64,000 nucleotides of DNA from Sediminicola sp040566555 (GTDB lineage: Bacteria; Bacteroidota; Bacteroidia; Flavobacteriales; Flavobacteriaceae): positions 1 to 64,000 of the forward strand of contig NZ_JBEWYP010000003.1 of the NCBI RefSeq assembly GCF_040566555.1, in the 5' to 3' direction. Under the pieces are notes generated by a model. It made no database searches. It was given only the letters and a program-made list of their open reading frames with translations, and was not told the DNA's origin. Below are positions 42,557 to 52,327 of the stretch, one piece after another. The position numbers and the translations under genes were made by a program. How positions within the stretch are numbered: position 1 is the first letter of the stretch; every line of letters begins with the position of its first letter.

Positions 42557-44290
42557 ATGGAAACAGTAAAAGAGAAAAAGACGCCAATGCAAAAGAAGGC
42601 TACCATTAAAATTAGCGGAGCTGAAGCCATAATTCATTGTTTGTTGGCAGAAGGAGTGGATTTGATTTACGGATACCCAGGAGGTGCCATTATGCCTGTT
42701 TATGATGAACTATATAAATTTCAGGATAAATTGACCCATATACTCACCCGTCACGAGCAGGGGGCAACCCATGCTGCGCAAGGATATGCGAGGGTTTCTG
42801 GGAAAGTTGGGGTAGCCATGGCGACCTCAGGTCCAGGAGCCACAAATTTGGTGACAGGTTTGGCAGATGCTCAGATAGATTCTACTCCTATGGTCTGTAT
42901 CACCGGACAGGTGGCACGACATTTATTGGGTTCCGATGCTTTTCAAGAGACCGATATCATTGGAATTTCGACCCCGGTGACCAAATGGAATTATCAGGTG
43001 ACCGAGGCTTCTGAAATCCCGGAAATACTGGCGAAAGCTTTTTATATAGCTAAATCAGGTCGCCCTGGACCTGTGCTAATCGATATTACAAAAAATGCCC
43101 AGTTTGATGAATTGGATTTTAGCTATGAACCCTGTAAAGCGGTTAGGAGCTATAATCCGTTTCCAAAGCCTAAAATGAAGGACATAGAGGCTGCAGCCAA
43201 AATGATCAACGAGGCAAAAAAACCATATATCATTTTTGGTCAAGGGATCATTTTAGGGGAAGCGGAGGAGCAATTGAAGGAATTGGTAGAAAAGGCAGGA
43301 ATTCCTGCAGCATGGACTATTTTGGGACTTTCCGCAATGGATACAGCTCACCCTCTGAATGTGGGAATGGTTGGCATGCATGGAAATTATGGCCCAAATG
43401 TTCTAACAAATGAATGTGATCTTTTGATAGCAATAGGAATGCGTTTCGATGATAGGGTTACGGGTAATTTACAAACCTATGCCAAGCAGGCCAAAGTTAT
43501 TCACTTCGAAATTGATCCAGCGGAAATAAATAAAAACGTAAGAGCCGATATAGGAGTTTTGGGCAATGCAAAAGAAAGCTTAGAGCTATTATTACCGTTG
43601 ATCAAGAAGAACTCACATGAATCTTGGCATCAGGAATTCAAGAATAAATATCAAATAGAATTTGATACGGTCATCAATAAGGATATCCATCCTACAAAAG
43701 AAGGATTGACCATGGGTGAGGTCATCGAACAGATTAATATAGCCTCCAATCATAAGGCGGTTATTGTAACAGATGTAGGGCAGCACCAAATGATAGCTTG
43801 TAGATACGCAAAATTCAAACAATCGAAGAGTAATATTACCTCCGGAGGCCTAGGGACTATGGGCTTTGCCCTACCTGCGGCTATTGGCGCCAAAATGGGG
43901 GCAATGGATAGGGAAGTGGTTGCCATTATTGGTGATGGAGGGTATCAAATGACAATTCAGGAATTGGGAACTATTTTCCAAAACAAAACCCCTGTTAAAA
44001 TCGTGGTTCTGAACAACGAGCATTTGGGGATGGTACGTCAATGGCAAGAACTCTTTTTTGAAAAGAGATATGCATCAACGGTAATGACCAATCCAGATTT
44101 TGTAAAGATTGCTGAAGGATATGATATCCAAGCAAAAAGAGTAACAGAACGCAAGGATCTGGCCGCTGTGGTTGCAGAAATGATGGCATCAAAAGACGCC
44201 TTTTTCTTGGAAGTTAAAGTTGAACAAGAGGATAACGTATTTCCTATGATTCCAACAGGTGCCTCGGTTTCAGATATCAGACTGAAATAG
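42557..44290 (+). CDS. ilvB: Acetolactate synthase large (catalytic) subunit
   Basis: 577 residues of the thiamine-diphosphate enzyme family. GYPGGAIMPVYDEL carries the region before the catalytic Glu, HEQGATHAAQGYAR contains that Glu, and GDGGYQMTIQEL plus downstream Asn gives the Mg/ThDP motif. It condenses two pyruvates, or pyruvate and 2-oxobutyrate, in the first common step to valine/leucine and isoleucine. The regulatory subunit gene follows after 58 bp. Confidence 0.97.
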   Translation: METVKEKKTPMQKKATIKISGAEAIIHCLLAEGVDLIYGYPGGAIMPVYDELYKFQDKLTHILTRHEQGATHAAQGYARVSGKVGVAMATSGPGATNLVTGLADAQIDSTPMVCITGQVARHLLGSDAFQETDIIGISTPVTKWNYQVTEASEIPEILAKAFYIAKSGRPGPVLIDITKNAQFDELDFSYEPCKAVRSYNPFPKPKMKDIEAAAKMINEAKKPYIIFGQGIILGEAEEQLKELVEKAGIPAAWTILGLSAMDTAHPLNVGMVGMHGNYGPNVLTNECDLLIAIGMRFDDRVTGNLQTYAKQAKVIHFEIDPAEINKNVRADIGVLGNAKESLELLLPLIKKNSHESWHQEFKNKYQIEFDTVINKDIHPTKEGLTMGEVIEQINIASNHKAVIVTDVGQHQMIACRYAKFKQSKSNITSGGLGTMGFALPAAIGAKMGAMDREVVAIIGDGGYQMTIQELGTIFQNKTPVKIVVLNNEHLGMVRQWQELFFEKRYASTVMTNPDFVKIAEGYDIQAKRVTERKDLAAVVAEMMASKDAFFLEVKVEQEDNVFPMIPTGASVSDIRLK

Positions 44291-44348
44291 GGCAGGGGGT
44301 CGAGCTAAATAATGTAGGAATTTCATTTGAAGGATTAAGAAATAGAGC

Positions 44349-44882
44349 ATGGAAAAAGAGTGGTTTACCATATCGGTATATTCAGAAAACAATGTTGGAT
44401 TGTTGAATAGGATATCTGGAATTTTTTTAAAGAGACACATCAATATTGAGGGGTTAAACGTCTCAAAATCAGAAATTGAGGGCATTTCAAAATTCACCAT
44501 AGTGGTATTTACTACTGAAGAATGGGTGCGTAAAATTGTGGGACAGATCGAAAAGCAGATCGAAGTCATTAGGGCATTTTACCACACCGATGAGGAAACC
44601 ATCTATCAAGAGTCAGCCTTATTCAAAATTGCCTCCAATTTACTGTTCGATGAGCGACAGATACAAAATATCATAAAAGACAACAATGCGCAGATCGTAA
44701 CCGTGTCCAGGGACTTTTTTGTAGTGGCAAAATCAGGTAGGCGCTCAGAAGTAAACGAGATGTACAGCCAGTTAAAACCTTATGGCATTATGCAGTTCGT
44801 ACGTTCGGGAAGAATTGCGGTATCCAAAGCGGAAATGCAGATCTCTGCCTTATTACAGGAATTTCAAACAACAAATAAATAA
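44349..44882 (+). CDS. ilvN: Acetolactate synthase small (regulatory) subunit
   Basis: 177 residues. The N-terminal ACT domain (about 4-78) begins FTISVYSENNVGLLNRISGIF, and the C-terminal regulatory domain (about 90-165) has the usual RDFFVVAKSGRRSEV segment. It binds valine and activates and feedback-regulates IlvB. Length matches IlvH/IlvN of E. coli type. A short hairpin and 49 bp separate it from ilvC. Confidence 0.95.
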   Translation: MEKEWFTISVYSENNVGLLNRISGIFLKRHINIEGLNVSKSEIEGISKFTIVVFTTEEWVRKIVGQIEKQIEVIRAFYHTDEETIYQESALFKIASNLLFDERQIQNIIKDNNAQIVTVSRDFFVVAKSGRRSEVNEMYSQLKPYGIMQFVRSGRIAVSKAEMQISALLQEFQTTNK

Positions 44883-44896
44883 TCAATAAATAGCAC

Positions 44897-44912
44897 CCCG
44901 ATTGTTATCGGG
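44897..44912 (+). other. Small intercistronic hairpin between ilvN and ilvC
   Basis: CCCGAT-TGTT-ATCGGG, a perfect 6-bp stem with a tetraloop and no T tract. It ends 19 bp before the ilvC start and may protect mRNA or mark a processing site. Confidence 0.5.
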
Positions 44913-44931
44913 ATTAAAACGAATTCAGAAA

Positions 44932-46407
44932 ATGGCAAATTATTTCAATACACTGTCCTTAAGAGATCAGCTGACCCAATTGGGTAAATGTAGGTTTATG
45001 CAAGCTGCAGAATTTTCAGATGGTGTATCCGCCCTAAAAGGTAAAAAGATTGTAATTGTAGGTTGCGGGGCCCAAGGTCTCAACCAAGGTTTGAATATGA
45101 GGGACTCAGGTATGGATATTTCCTATACCCTTAGAGCAGCAGCCATCAAGGAACAACGTCAATCGTATAAAAATGCCAAAGAAAATGGCTTTAATGTTGG
45201 TACTTATGAAGAATTGGTGCCTACTGCCGATGTAGTGATAAACCTTACCCCAGATAAGCAACATACCAGCGTGGTTTCTGCTGTAATGCCCCTTATGAAA
45301 AAAGGAGCGACATTATCTTATTCACATGGTTTTAATATCGTGGAGGAAGGGATGCAGATTCGAGAGGACCTTACAGTTATTATGGTTGCGCCAAAGTGTC
45401 CGGGATCGGAAGTTCGTGAAGAGTACAAAAGAGGGTTTGGAGTGCCAACCTTGATAGCGGTACATCCAAACAATGATCCAGAAGGCAAAGGCTTGGCTCA
45501 AGCTAAAGCTTATGCTGTAGCAACAGGAGGACATAAGGCAGGAGTTTTGGAGTCTTCTTTTGTTGCCGAGGTAAAATCGGATTTAATGGGGGAACAAACC
45601 ATTTTATGTGGGTTGTTGCAAACAGGATCCATTTTATGTTTCGATAAAATGGTTGAAAAGGGCATAGATAAAGGGTATGCCTCAAAATTGATACAATACG
45701 GTTGGGAAACTGTTACCGAGGGCTTAAAATATGGTGGAATTACCAATATGATGGACCGCTTGTCCAACCCGGCAAAAATAAAGGCTTTTGAGCTTTCAGA
45801 AGAACTAAAGGAAATTATGCGTCCGTTGTTCAATAAGCATATGGACGATATTATGAGTGGACATTTTTCCAAAACCATGATGGAAGATTGGGCCAACGAC
45901 GATAAAAATTTGCATACTTGGAGGGCTGCAACAGGTGAAACAGCTTTTGAAAAGACTCCGGCTGGATCTGATAAAATTACCGAGCAGGATTTTTATGACC
46001 ATGGCGTATTGATGGTTGCGATGGTTAGGGCAGGTGTAGAATTGGCATTTGAGGCAATGACGGCCTCAGGTATTATAGCTGAGTCTGCGTATTATGAGTC
46101 GTTACATGAAACTCCCCTGATAGCCAATACCATAGCCAGGAAGAAATTGTTTGAAATGAACCGCGTAATTTCTGATACTGCAGAATATGGCTGCTATTTG
46201 TTCGACCATGCTTGTAAGCCATTGTTGAAAGATTTTATGGCAAAGATTGATACCGATGTAATTGGTAAGAATTATGGAGAAGGTAAGGGCAATGGAGTGG
46301 ATAATGCAAAATTGATTGCAGTGAACAAGGCTTTGAGAAACCATCCTGTTGAAGTGGTAGGTAACCGTTTGCGTGCCTCCATGACAGCGATGAAGCGTAT
46401 CGTTTAA
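44932..46407 (+). CDS. ilvC: Ketol-acid reductoisomerase (class II, long form)
   Basis: 491 residues from the ATG at 44932 (MANYFNTLSLRDQL), the normal class II start; a frame from 44902 would begin inside the ilvN-ilvC hairpin. The NADPH-binding GCGAQGLNQGLNMRDSG and two knotted C-terminal repeats typical of the E. coli/plant long form are present. It isomerises and reduces acetolactate or acetohydroxybutyrate with Mg and NADPH. A long hairpin lies between it and ilvA. Confidence 0.97.
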   Translation: MANYFNTLSLRDQLTQLGKCRFMQAAEFSDGVSALKGKKIVIVGCGAQGLNQGLNMRDSGMDISYTLRAAAIKEQRQSYKNAKENGFNVGTYEELVPTADVVINLTPDKQHTSVVSAVMPLMKKGATLSYSHGFNIVEEGMQIREDLTVIMVAPKCPGSEVREEYKRGFGVPTLIAVHPNNDPEGKGLAQAKAYAVATGGHKAGVLESSFVAEVKSDLMGEQTILCGLLQTGSILCFDKMVEKGIDKGYASKLIQYGWETVTEGLKYGGITNMMDRLSNPAKIKAFELSEELKEIMRPLFNKHMDDIMSGHFSKTMMEDWANDDKNLHTWRAATGETAFEKTPAGSDKITEQDFYDHGVLMVAMVRAGVELAFEAMTASGIIAESAYYESLHETPLIANTIARKKLFEMNRVISDTAEYGCYLFDHACKPLLKDFMAKIDTDVIGKNYGEGKGNGVDNAKLIAVNKALRNHPVEVVGNRLRASMTAMKRIV

Positions 46408-46434
46408 GTTAGATTAAATTAGTTGTACACCAAT

Positions 46435-46480
46435 TCGCAGTCGGGAACTTAATACGTATATTAAGATAACCCGACTGCGA
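46435..46480 (+). other. Long intercistronic hairpin between ilvC and ilvA
   Basis: An 11-bp perfect outer stem TCGCAGTCGGG/CCCGACTGCGA (46435-46445 with 46470-46480) surrounds an inner 7-bp stem (46448-46454 with 46459-46465). The downstream sequence TTCATTTCAT is not a proper U tract, so it is a weak terminator, a stabiliser or a processing site. Confidence 0.7.
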
Positions 46481-46522
46481 TTCATTTCATCCATATCCAA
46501 GGGTTATGGAAAGCAAAAAATT

Positions 46523-47788
46523 ATGGCAAAAACCGTAGCTACATATTTTCCTAAAATTGAGGATATAAAAAGGGCTGCCAAAGTGATTAGGCAAGTGGCC
46601 GATGTTACCCCTTTGACACAAAGTATCAGGTATTCCAAGCAGTTTGAAGCAAATATTTTGCTCAAGCGCGAGGATCTTCATAGGGTAAGGTCCTACAAAA
46701 TCAGAGGGGCCTTCAATAAAATAAGCTCACTCTCAAAAGAAGAATTGGCCAAAGGAGTAGTTTGTGCCAGTGCCGGTAACCATGCTCAGGGCGTGGCCTT
46801 TGCCTGTAATTATTTGGGGATCCATGGCACGGTTTATATGCCTTCGGTAACCCCAAAACAGAAAGTGGAACAAACCAAAATGTTTGGGGGAGAATGGGTA
46901 ACCGTCATCTTGGTGGGGGATACGTTTGATGATTCCTCAAAAGCGGCAATGAAAGCCTGCCAAGAAAAAGGAAGGACCTTTGTACACCCTTTTGATGATC
47001 CTAAGACGATAGAAGGGCAGGGGACTGTTGGCTTGGAGATTTTGGACCAGACCGATCTACCTATCGATTATGTTTTTGTAGCTATCGGAGGGGGAGGTTT
47101 GGCATCAGGATTGATTGGGGTTTTCAATGCGCTTTCCCCAAATACCAAGATCATTGGAGTAGAGCCCGAAGGGGCACCCTCCATGAAAACTTCCATGGAA
47201 AAAGGAGTCAATACAGAGTTGATACAGATTGATAAATTTGTGGACGGAGCAGCCGTACAACGCGTAGGCGACTACACTTTTGCAATATGCAAAGACCATC
47301 TCCATGATATGATCACCATCCCGGAGGGAAAAGTATGCCAGACCATTTTGGACCTCTACAATAGGGATGCCATTGTAGTGGAGCCTGCGGGGGCATTGAC
47401 AATTGCAGCCTTGGATTATTTTAAGGATGAGATAAAAGACAAAAATGTGATATGTATCGTCAGTGGCAGCAATAACGATATAACCCGTACGGCCGAGATA
47501 AAGGAGAGGGCCCTATTATATGGAAAGTTAAAGCACTATTTTATTGTGAGGTTTCCTCAAAGACCAGGGGCCTTAAAGCAATTTGTAGCAGAAATATTGG
47601 GTCCAGATGATGATATCACCCATTTTGAGTATTCCAAAAAATCCAGCAAAGAAAATGCCCCCGCAATTGTAGGCATTGAATTGAAAAGTCCAGACGATTT
47701 GGAGCCCCTTATTTCACGAATGAAGGATAAAAACTTTTTTGGGGAGTATCTCAATGACAAACCGGACCTTTTTCAATACTTAATTTAA
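46523..47788 (+). CDS. ilvA: Threonine ammonia-lyase (threonine deaminase)
   Basis: 421 residues. PLP lysine K59 is in RVRSYKIRGAF; the phosphate-binding loop is GGGGLASG, and SGSNND lies near the end of the catalytic domain. The C-terminal about 85 residues form a single ACT-like domain (HYFIVRFPQRPGALKQF), as in the short Corynebacterium-type enzyme rather than the E. coli two-domain form. It makes 2-oxobutyrate for isoleucine. As the last gene of the ilv operon it fits biosynthetic rather than catabolic use. Confidence 0.95.
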   Translation: MAKTVATYFPKIEDIKRAAKVIRQVADVTPLTQSIRYSKQFEANILLKREDLHRVRSYKIRGAFNKISSLSKEELAKGVVCASAGNHAQGVAFACNYLGIHGTVYMPSVTPKQKVEQTKMFGGEWVTVILVGDTFDDSSKAAMKACQEKGRTFVHPFDDPKTIEGQGTVGLEILDQTDLPIDYVFVAIGGGGLASGLIGVFNALSPNTKIIGVEPEGAPSMKTSMEKGVNTELIQIDKFVDGAAVQRVGDYTFAICKDHLHDMITIPEGKVCQTILDLYNRDAIVVEPAGALTIAALDYFKDEIKDKNVICIVSGSNNDITRTAEIKERALLYGKLKHYFIVRFPQRPGALKQFVAEILGPDDDITHFEYSKKSSKENAPAIVGIELKSPDDLEPLISRMKDKNFFGEYLNDKPDLFQYLI

Positions 47789-47953
47789 ATACTATTCAAG
47801 GCCCTTTTGTGAAATGGGACAACCTCAATCGTTTTCGGTGTGTTTCGGTCGAAAGTATTGGATTGTATCCTGAAATTTAAAAATGTAATTTATTAACTTC
47901 GTTAGGCAGAGGCGTTACTATTCCCTGTTTTTTTATATAAAATTTTAGCAATT

Positions 47954-49543
47954 ATGAGCAAAAAATCAAACATACCAGCTGAATTTGAAATCACCAATGT
48001 TATCCATCACAACACCTATTTGGTTGATGGGGAGCTAAGGAAATGGGAAGGGAATTCCACTGAAGTATTCTCCACTATATCATCGACCGAGGCCTATAAA
48101 CCTACCTTATTGGGAAGTATCCCGGATATGGACGAAAAATCGGCCCTAGATGCCTTGGGGGGTGCCCTGAAAGCCTATAACCAAGGACAAGGTGCGTGGC
48201 CTACCATGAGGATCAGTGATCGAATTGAGTGTATGGAGAAGTTCGTCAAGAAAATGGAGGCGAAAAGGAATGAGGTAGTGAAATTGCTGATGTGGGAAAT
48301 AGGTAAATCGCTCCCAGATTCTGAAAAGGAGTTCGATCGTACCGTAGATTACATTTACGATACCATTGAGGATTATAAGCAGTTAGACAGGGATGCCGCG
48401 AAGTTTAAGAAGCACGATGGGGTATATGCCCATATCCGAAGGGGGCCACTGGGAGTGGTTCTTTGTCTGGGACCCTATAATTATCCGCTGAACGAAACTT
48501 TCGCCCTGTTAATTCCTGCCATCATCATGGGGAACACCACTATTTTTAAACCGGCCAAACACGGGGTCTTGCTCATTACTCCTTTATTGGAAGCGTTTAG
48601 ATCCAGTTTTCCTAAAGGGGTTGTCAATATTATCTTTGGTAGGGGTAGAACAGTGGCAAGCCCGATTATGAAAACAGGAAAAGTAGATGTACTTGCCTTG
48701 ATCGGGAACAGTAAATCTGCCAATGCACTGCAAGAACAACATCCTAAAAGCAATAGATTGCGATTGGTATTGGGCCTAGAGGCCAAAAACCCGGCTATTA
48801 TCCTCCCTGATGCCGAATTGGACCTTACAATAGATGAATGTATAGCAGGAACCTTATCGTTCAATGGACAACGTTGTACAGCCTTAAAAGTGGTCTATGT
48901 GCATGAAGATATCCAGGAAGAGTTCAATAAACGATTTGCCGAAAGGGTAGATGCCCTGAAGTTTGGTAACCCTTGGGAGAATGGTGTTAAGTTAACTCCT
49001 TTACCGGAACCTGGAAAACCAGCCTATATTCAAGAATTGATAGACGATGCCCTTTCTAAAGGCGCAAAAATATTAAACAAAAAAGGAGGTAAGCATTACG
49101 ATAACTATATTTGGCCAGCGGTATTGTATCCAGTAACCAAGGATATGAGGGTGTATCAGGAAGAACAGTTTGGACCTGTGATCCCCATACTTTCATTTAA
49201 GGATATTGAAGAGCCATTGGATGATATGGCTGCCTCCAATTATGGACAGCAGGTAAGTTTGTTCGGGAAGGATGTATATGCTTTGGCTCCCTTGATCGAT
49301 ACCTTGGTGAATTTGGTATGCAGGGTTAATTTGAACAGCTCCTGTCAGCGCGGACCGGATGTGTACCCATTTACAGGGCGTAAAGATTCTGCACAGGCTA
49401 CTCTGAGTGTTCATGATGCACTGCGTTCCTTCTCCATACGGACTTTTGTGGCGAGTAAGGACAATGCTCTGAATAATGAAATCCTCGAAAAACTATTGGA
49501 TTCCAAGCTTTCCAATTTTATAAGTACAGACTATATACTTTAA
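47954..49543 (+). CDS. gapN: NADP-dependent glyceraldehyde-3-phosphate dehydrogenase (non-phosphorylating, GapN-like)
   Basis: 529 residues of the aldehyde dehydrogenase superfamily. The nucleophile is C308 in NGQRCTALKV, the general base Glu lies in LGLEAKNPA, and CQRGPDVYPFTGRKDSAQ matches the GapN-specific substrate-binding end. It oxidises glyceraldehyde 3-phosphate straight to 3-phosphoglycerate and makes NADPH. The usual LELGG reads LGLEAK, which is typical of GapN. The next gene starts 9 bp downstream. Confidence 0.88.
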   Translation: MSKKSNIPAEFEITNVIHHNTYLVDGELRKWEGNSTEVFSTISSTEAYKPTLLGSIPDMDEKSALDALGGALKAYNQGQGAWPTMRISDRIECMEKFVKKMEAKRNEVVKLLMWEIGKSLPDSEKEFDRTVDYIYDTIEDYKQLDRDAAKFKKHDGVYAHIRRGPLGVVLCLGPYNYPLNETFALLIPAIIMGNTTIFKPAKHGVLLITPLLEAFRSSFPKGVVNIIFGRGRTVASPIMKTGKVDVLALIGNSKSANALQEQHPKSNRLRLVLGLEAKNPAIILPDAELDLTIDECIAGTLSFNGQRCTALKVVYVHEDIQEEFNKRFAERVDALKFGNPWENGVKLTPLPEPGKPAYIQELIDDALSKGAKILNKKGGKHYDNYIWPAVLYPVTKDMRVYQEEQFGPVIPILSFKDIEEPLDDMAASNYGQQVSLFGKDVYALAPLIDTLVNLVCRVNLNSSCQRGPDVYPFTGRKDSAQATLSVHDALRSFSIRTFVASKDNALNNEILEKLLDSKLSNFISTDYIL

Positions 49544-49552
49544 TAAACTATC

Positions 49553-51985
49553 ATGGAAAACAAATCGGTATTGCAATGCACAAATGTTTGGTCTTTAACA
49601 GTTTGTTTTCTAATGTTTCTGTTTTTTGTTGGCTGTAAAAAGGAGAATAAAGATTCTAGTTTTGCTGGGATACTTACCAATACTACAAATATAGAAGGCA
49701 AGAAAGCATACCTAAACTCACCTTTTGTAACTGCTGGGAACAGAGTTTATATGGTAGGCCACCAAGATGGTACTTTTCCTGAAATTGGATGGCACATCAA
49801 AGGGGAAATGGGCGGTATTTGGAATCATCCCATAAAATTGATGGATGGTTTTCAAGTGGAACTTTATTCGGGTAATGACGCCCACGCTCTGGATAGTGCC
49901 CATACTTTCATAAACTACCCTTTTGCCAATAAACATATGTATTCGGTTCCAAATAAGGGGATAGAAGTAGATAGATGGCAGTTTGTGCCAGATGATAAGG
50001 AAGGGATCAGTATTCAATTTGTGGTAAAAAATACTTCTGACCAACCTCAGGACCTAAAACTTAAATTTACGGGTAACACGGATCTTAGTCCTACATGGCT
50101 AGGGGAGCGCACTCAAATGGTCGATGGTTTGGATAAGGCAAACTATGATTCCAATTTGGACGTTTGGATAGCTCAGGATGAAAATAATCCATGGAATGTC
50201 GTTTTTGGAGCTGATAAAAATTCTGTAGAACATAAGGCTGAAAATTACACTTACGCTGGAAAAGGCAAAGCTGCCTCGTTGACCTATCCTGCCAGAATTT
50301 CTGGCCATGGGGAATGGATAATAACGTTCACAGTGGCCGGATCCTACAAATCAAAAGAGGCCGCAATTGAAAATTATAGGGATATCAAGGGGAGTCTCCA
50401 TAAAGATTTGGCGAAGAAAAGAGATCGTTACCTACAATTGGCCAGTAATTCAAAACTGACAATTCCTGATAAAAATGTACAACAAACCTTCGAATGGCTG
50501 AAGTACAATTCGGATTGGCTAGTAAGAACAGTACCTGAAATTGGTACTGGTATAACCGCAGGTATTCCAGATTATCCTTGGTGGTTTGGGGTGGACAGTG
50601 AGTATGCCCTGAAAGGCTATATGGCCATTGGACAGTCGGATGTTGTGGAAAAGACAATCAGCCTCCTGGATAGCATGTCCAATGTGGTTAATGGTAACGG
50701 TAGGATCATCCATGAAATGTCTACCAATGGTGCGGTTTTCAACAAGGGTAATATCAATGAAACACCACAGTTCACTTCCTTGATTTGGGAAACCTATTTA
50801 TGGAATGGGAATATTGAATTTTTAAAAAAATACTTCCCTACCATTAAAAAAGGATTGAAATGGTTGATGGAAGAGAATGATACCAACAAAAATTTGTTTC
50901 CCGATGGCTTTGGGATGATGGAAATACATGGGATGGACAGTGAAATGATAGATGTTGCAGTCTATACCCAAAGAGCTTTTGCAGATGCATCCAAAATAGC
51001 ATTGGAGCTTGGGGATGAATCATTAGCGCAGTCCTATGGAAAAATGGCATCCACCTTAAAGGATAAAATAAATAAGGAATTTTGGTCAGAGACCTTTAAC
51101 TCCTATGCTGATTTTATAGGGACGGACCAACAGGCCTTGCGGTTGATTGACGATGCTATTGTAAGGGCAGATACATTGAACAAGCCTTGGGCAGTTCAAG
51201 AACTTAAGAAAACTAGGGAATCCATTTTAAAATATCCTTCGAAAACACCTAGACCATTTGTCCTACACCACAACTGGGTGGTGAACACCCCAATGGAAAT
51301 GAAAATTGCAGATGAGCAAAAGGCCAATGAGGCACTGCAAACAGCCGAAAAATACGTTAATCCCTTTGGAGTATTTGTCACTGGCATCGATCGTGATGAA
51401 TCTGCCGGATCGGATGAAGGTTCCTTCAAGGGAAGTAAAGTTTTTACATATACTGGCGCTGTTATGACATTACCGACTGGTGTACAGGCCATAGCGGAAA
51501 ATAATTATGGCCGTCCGGATAAGGCCTTAAATTATCTAAAAAGAATGTCGAGATCCTTTAGCTATGCCCTTCCCGGTAGCATGTACGAGGTTTCTCCAGA
51601 TTATGGGATGATAGCCCAAGCATGGAATATATATGGTTTCGCGATCCCCATTGTCCAACAATTTTTTGGAATTCAACCCTACGCGGCACAAAAAAAGATA
51701 ACCATAGAACTGCAAATGCCCGAAGCGTGGGAGGAAGCCTCATTGGAAGATGTGATAATAGCCGACAATAAGATTTCTATCTTCTATAAAAAATCCAATG
51801 GTCAGATGTCACTTAAAGTCCTACAGCAGAATAAGAATTGGACGGTAGATATTATTTTTCCTGTTAGAAAGGGTAATAAGCAGTATATGATCCTGGAAAG
51901 TCCCACCCCCGTCAAATCTGTTGACGACCAGTTTGTAGTTAGTTCCAAGCAGGCTTCAACTGAGCTTTTGATTTCCTATGAATAA
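49553..51985 (+). CDS. Debranching-enzyme-like (alpha/alpha)6 glycosidase lipoprotein
   Basis: 810 residues. A lipoprotein signal ends VG-C28 (then KKEN). An N-terminal beta domain (about 40-290) precedes an (alpha/alpha)6-barrel (about 300-720). AGIPDYPWWFGVDSEYALKG and late SPDYGMIAQAWNIYGFAIPI resemble glycogen debranching enzyme and amylo-alpha-1,6-glucosidase-like proteins. I cannot name a CAZy family. Acidic residues at VDSE, HGMDSE and DRDES are catalytic candidates. It sits 9 bp after gapN, so sugar release and sugar oxidation may be co-expressed. Confidence 0.75.
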   Translation: MENKSVLQCTNVWSLTVCFLMFLFFVGCKKENKDSSFAGILTNTTNIEGKKAYLNSPFVTAGNRVYMVGHQDGTFPEIGWHIKGEMGGIWNHPIKLMDGFQVELYSGNDAHALDSAHTFINYPFANKHMYSVPNKGIEVDRWQFVPDDKEGISIQFVVKNTSDQPQDLKLKFTGNTDLSPTWLGERTQMVDGLDKANYDSNLDVWIAQDENNPWNVVFGADKNSVEHKAENYTYAGKGKAASLTYPARISGHGEWIITFTVAGSYKSKEAAIENYRDIKGSLHKDLAKKRDRYLQLASNSKLTIPDKNVQQTFEWLKYNSDWLVRTVPEIGTGITAGIPDYPWWFGVDSEYALKGYMAIGQSDVVEKTISLLDSMSNVVNGNGRIIHEMSTNGAVFNKGNINETPQFTSLIWETYLWNGNIEFLKKYFPTIKKGLKWLMEENDTNKNLFPDGFGMMEIHGMDSEMIDVAVYTQRAFADASKIALELGDESLAQSYGKMASTLKDKINKEFWSETFNSYADFIGTDQQALRLIDDAIVRADTLNKPWAVQELKKTRESILKYPSKTPRPFVLHHNWVVNTPMEMKIADEQKANEALQTAEKYVNPFGVFVTGIDRDESAGSDEGSFKGSKVFTYTGAVMTLPTGVQAIAENNYGRPDKALNYLKRMSRSFSYALPGSMYEVSPDYGMIAQAWNIYGFAIPIVQQFFGIQPYAAQKKITIELQMPEAWEEASLEDVIIADNKISIFYKKSNGQMSLKVLQQNKNWTVDIIFPVRKGNKQYMILESPTPVKSVDDQFVVSSKQASTELLISYE

Positions 51986-52327
51986 CTAAACATTAAAAGT
52001 AAGGGAAGCAGGTTTCCTTCGTCCAAGGTGTTTCAAGTTCTTTTAATTCCCATTCTATTTATTTGATTACCAATGTGTTTATTATGGCCTTTAGAGCAAT
52101 AGGCCAATGGTAGCGCACGACTTCAATTTCCCATTTTTACTGGTGCATGACATCTTTTCCTAGCGTTTTAGGGTGGGATCAATGGGTATTTAGTGACATA
52201 AATCGGGTAAGAATGCATAGGAGGAACGAAAAGGACCATTGTAATTTTGTAATACAGAATTGGGGGTTTTCTTTTTAAAAGTGAAGAAAATTAATACTCT
52301 TTATGTTTAACCTTAGAAATAACATTT
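51986..52327. other. Intergenic region upstream of the MFS gene
   Basis: 342 bp without a supported gene. TAATTTTG at 52242-52249 matches the -7 consensus exactly but lacks a -33 partner; TATGTTTA at 52303-52310 is a near match closer to the gene. Nothing else stands out. Confidence 0.4.
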
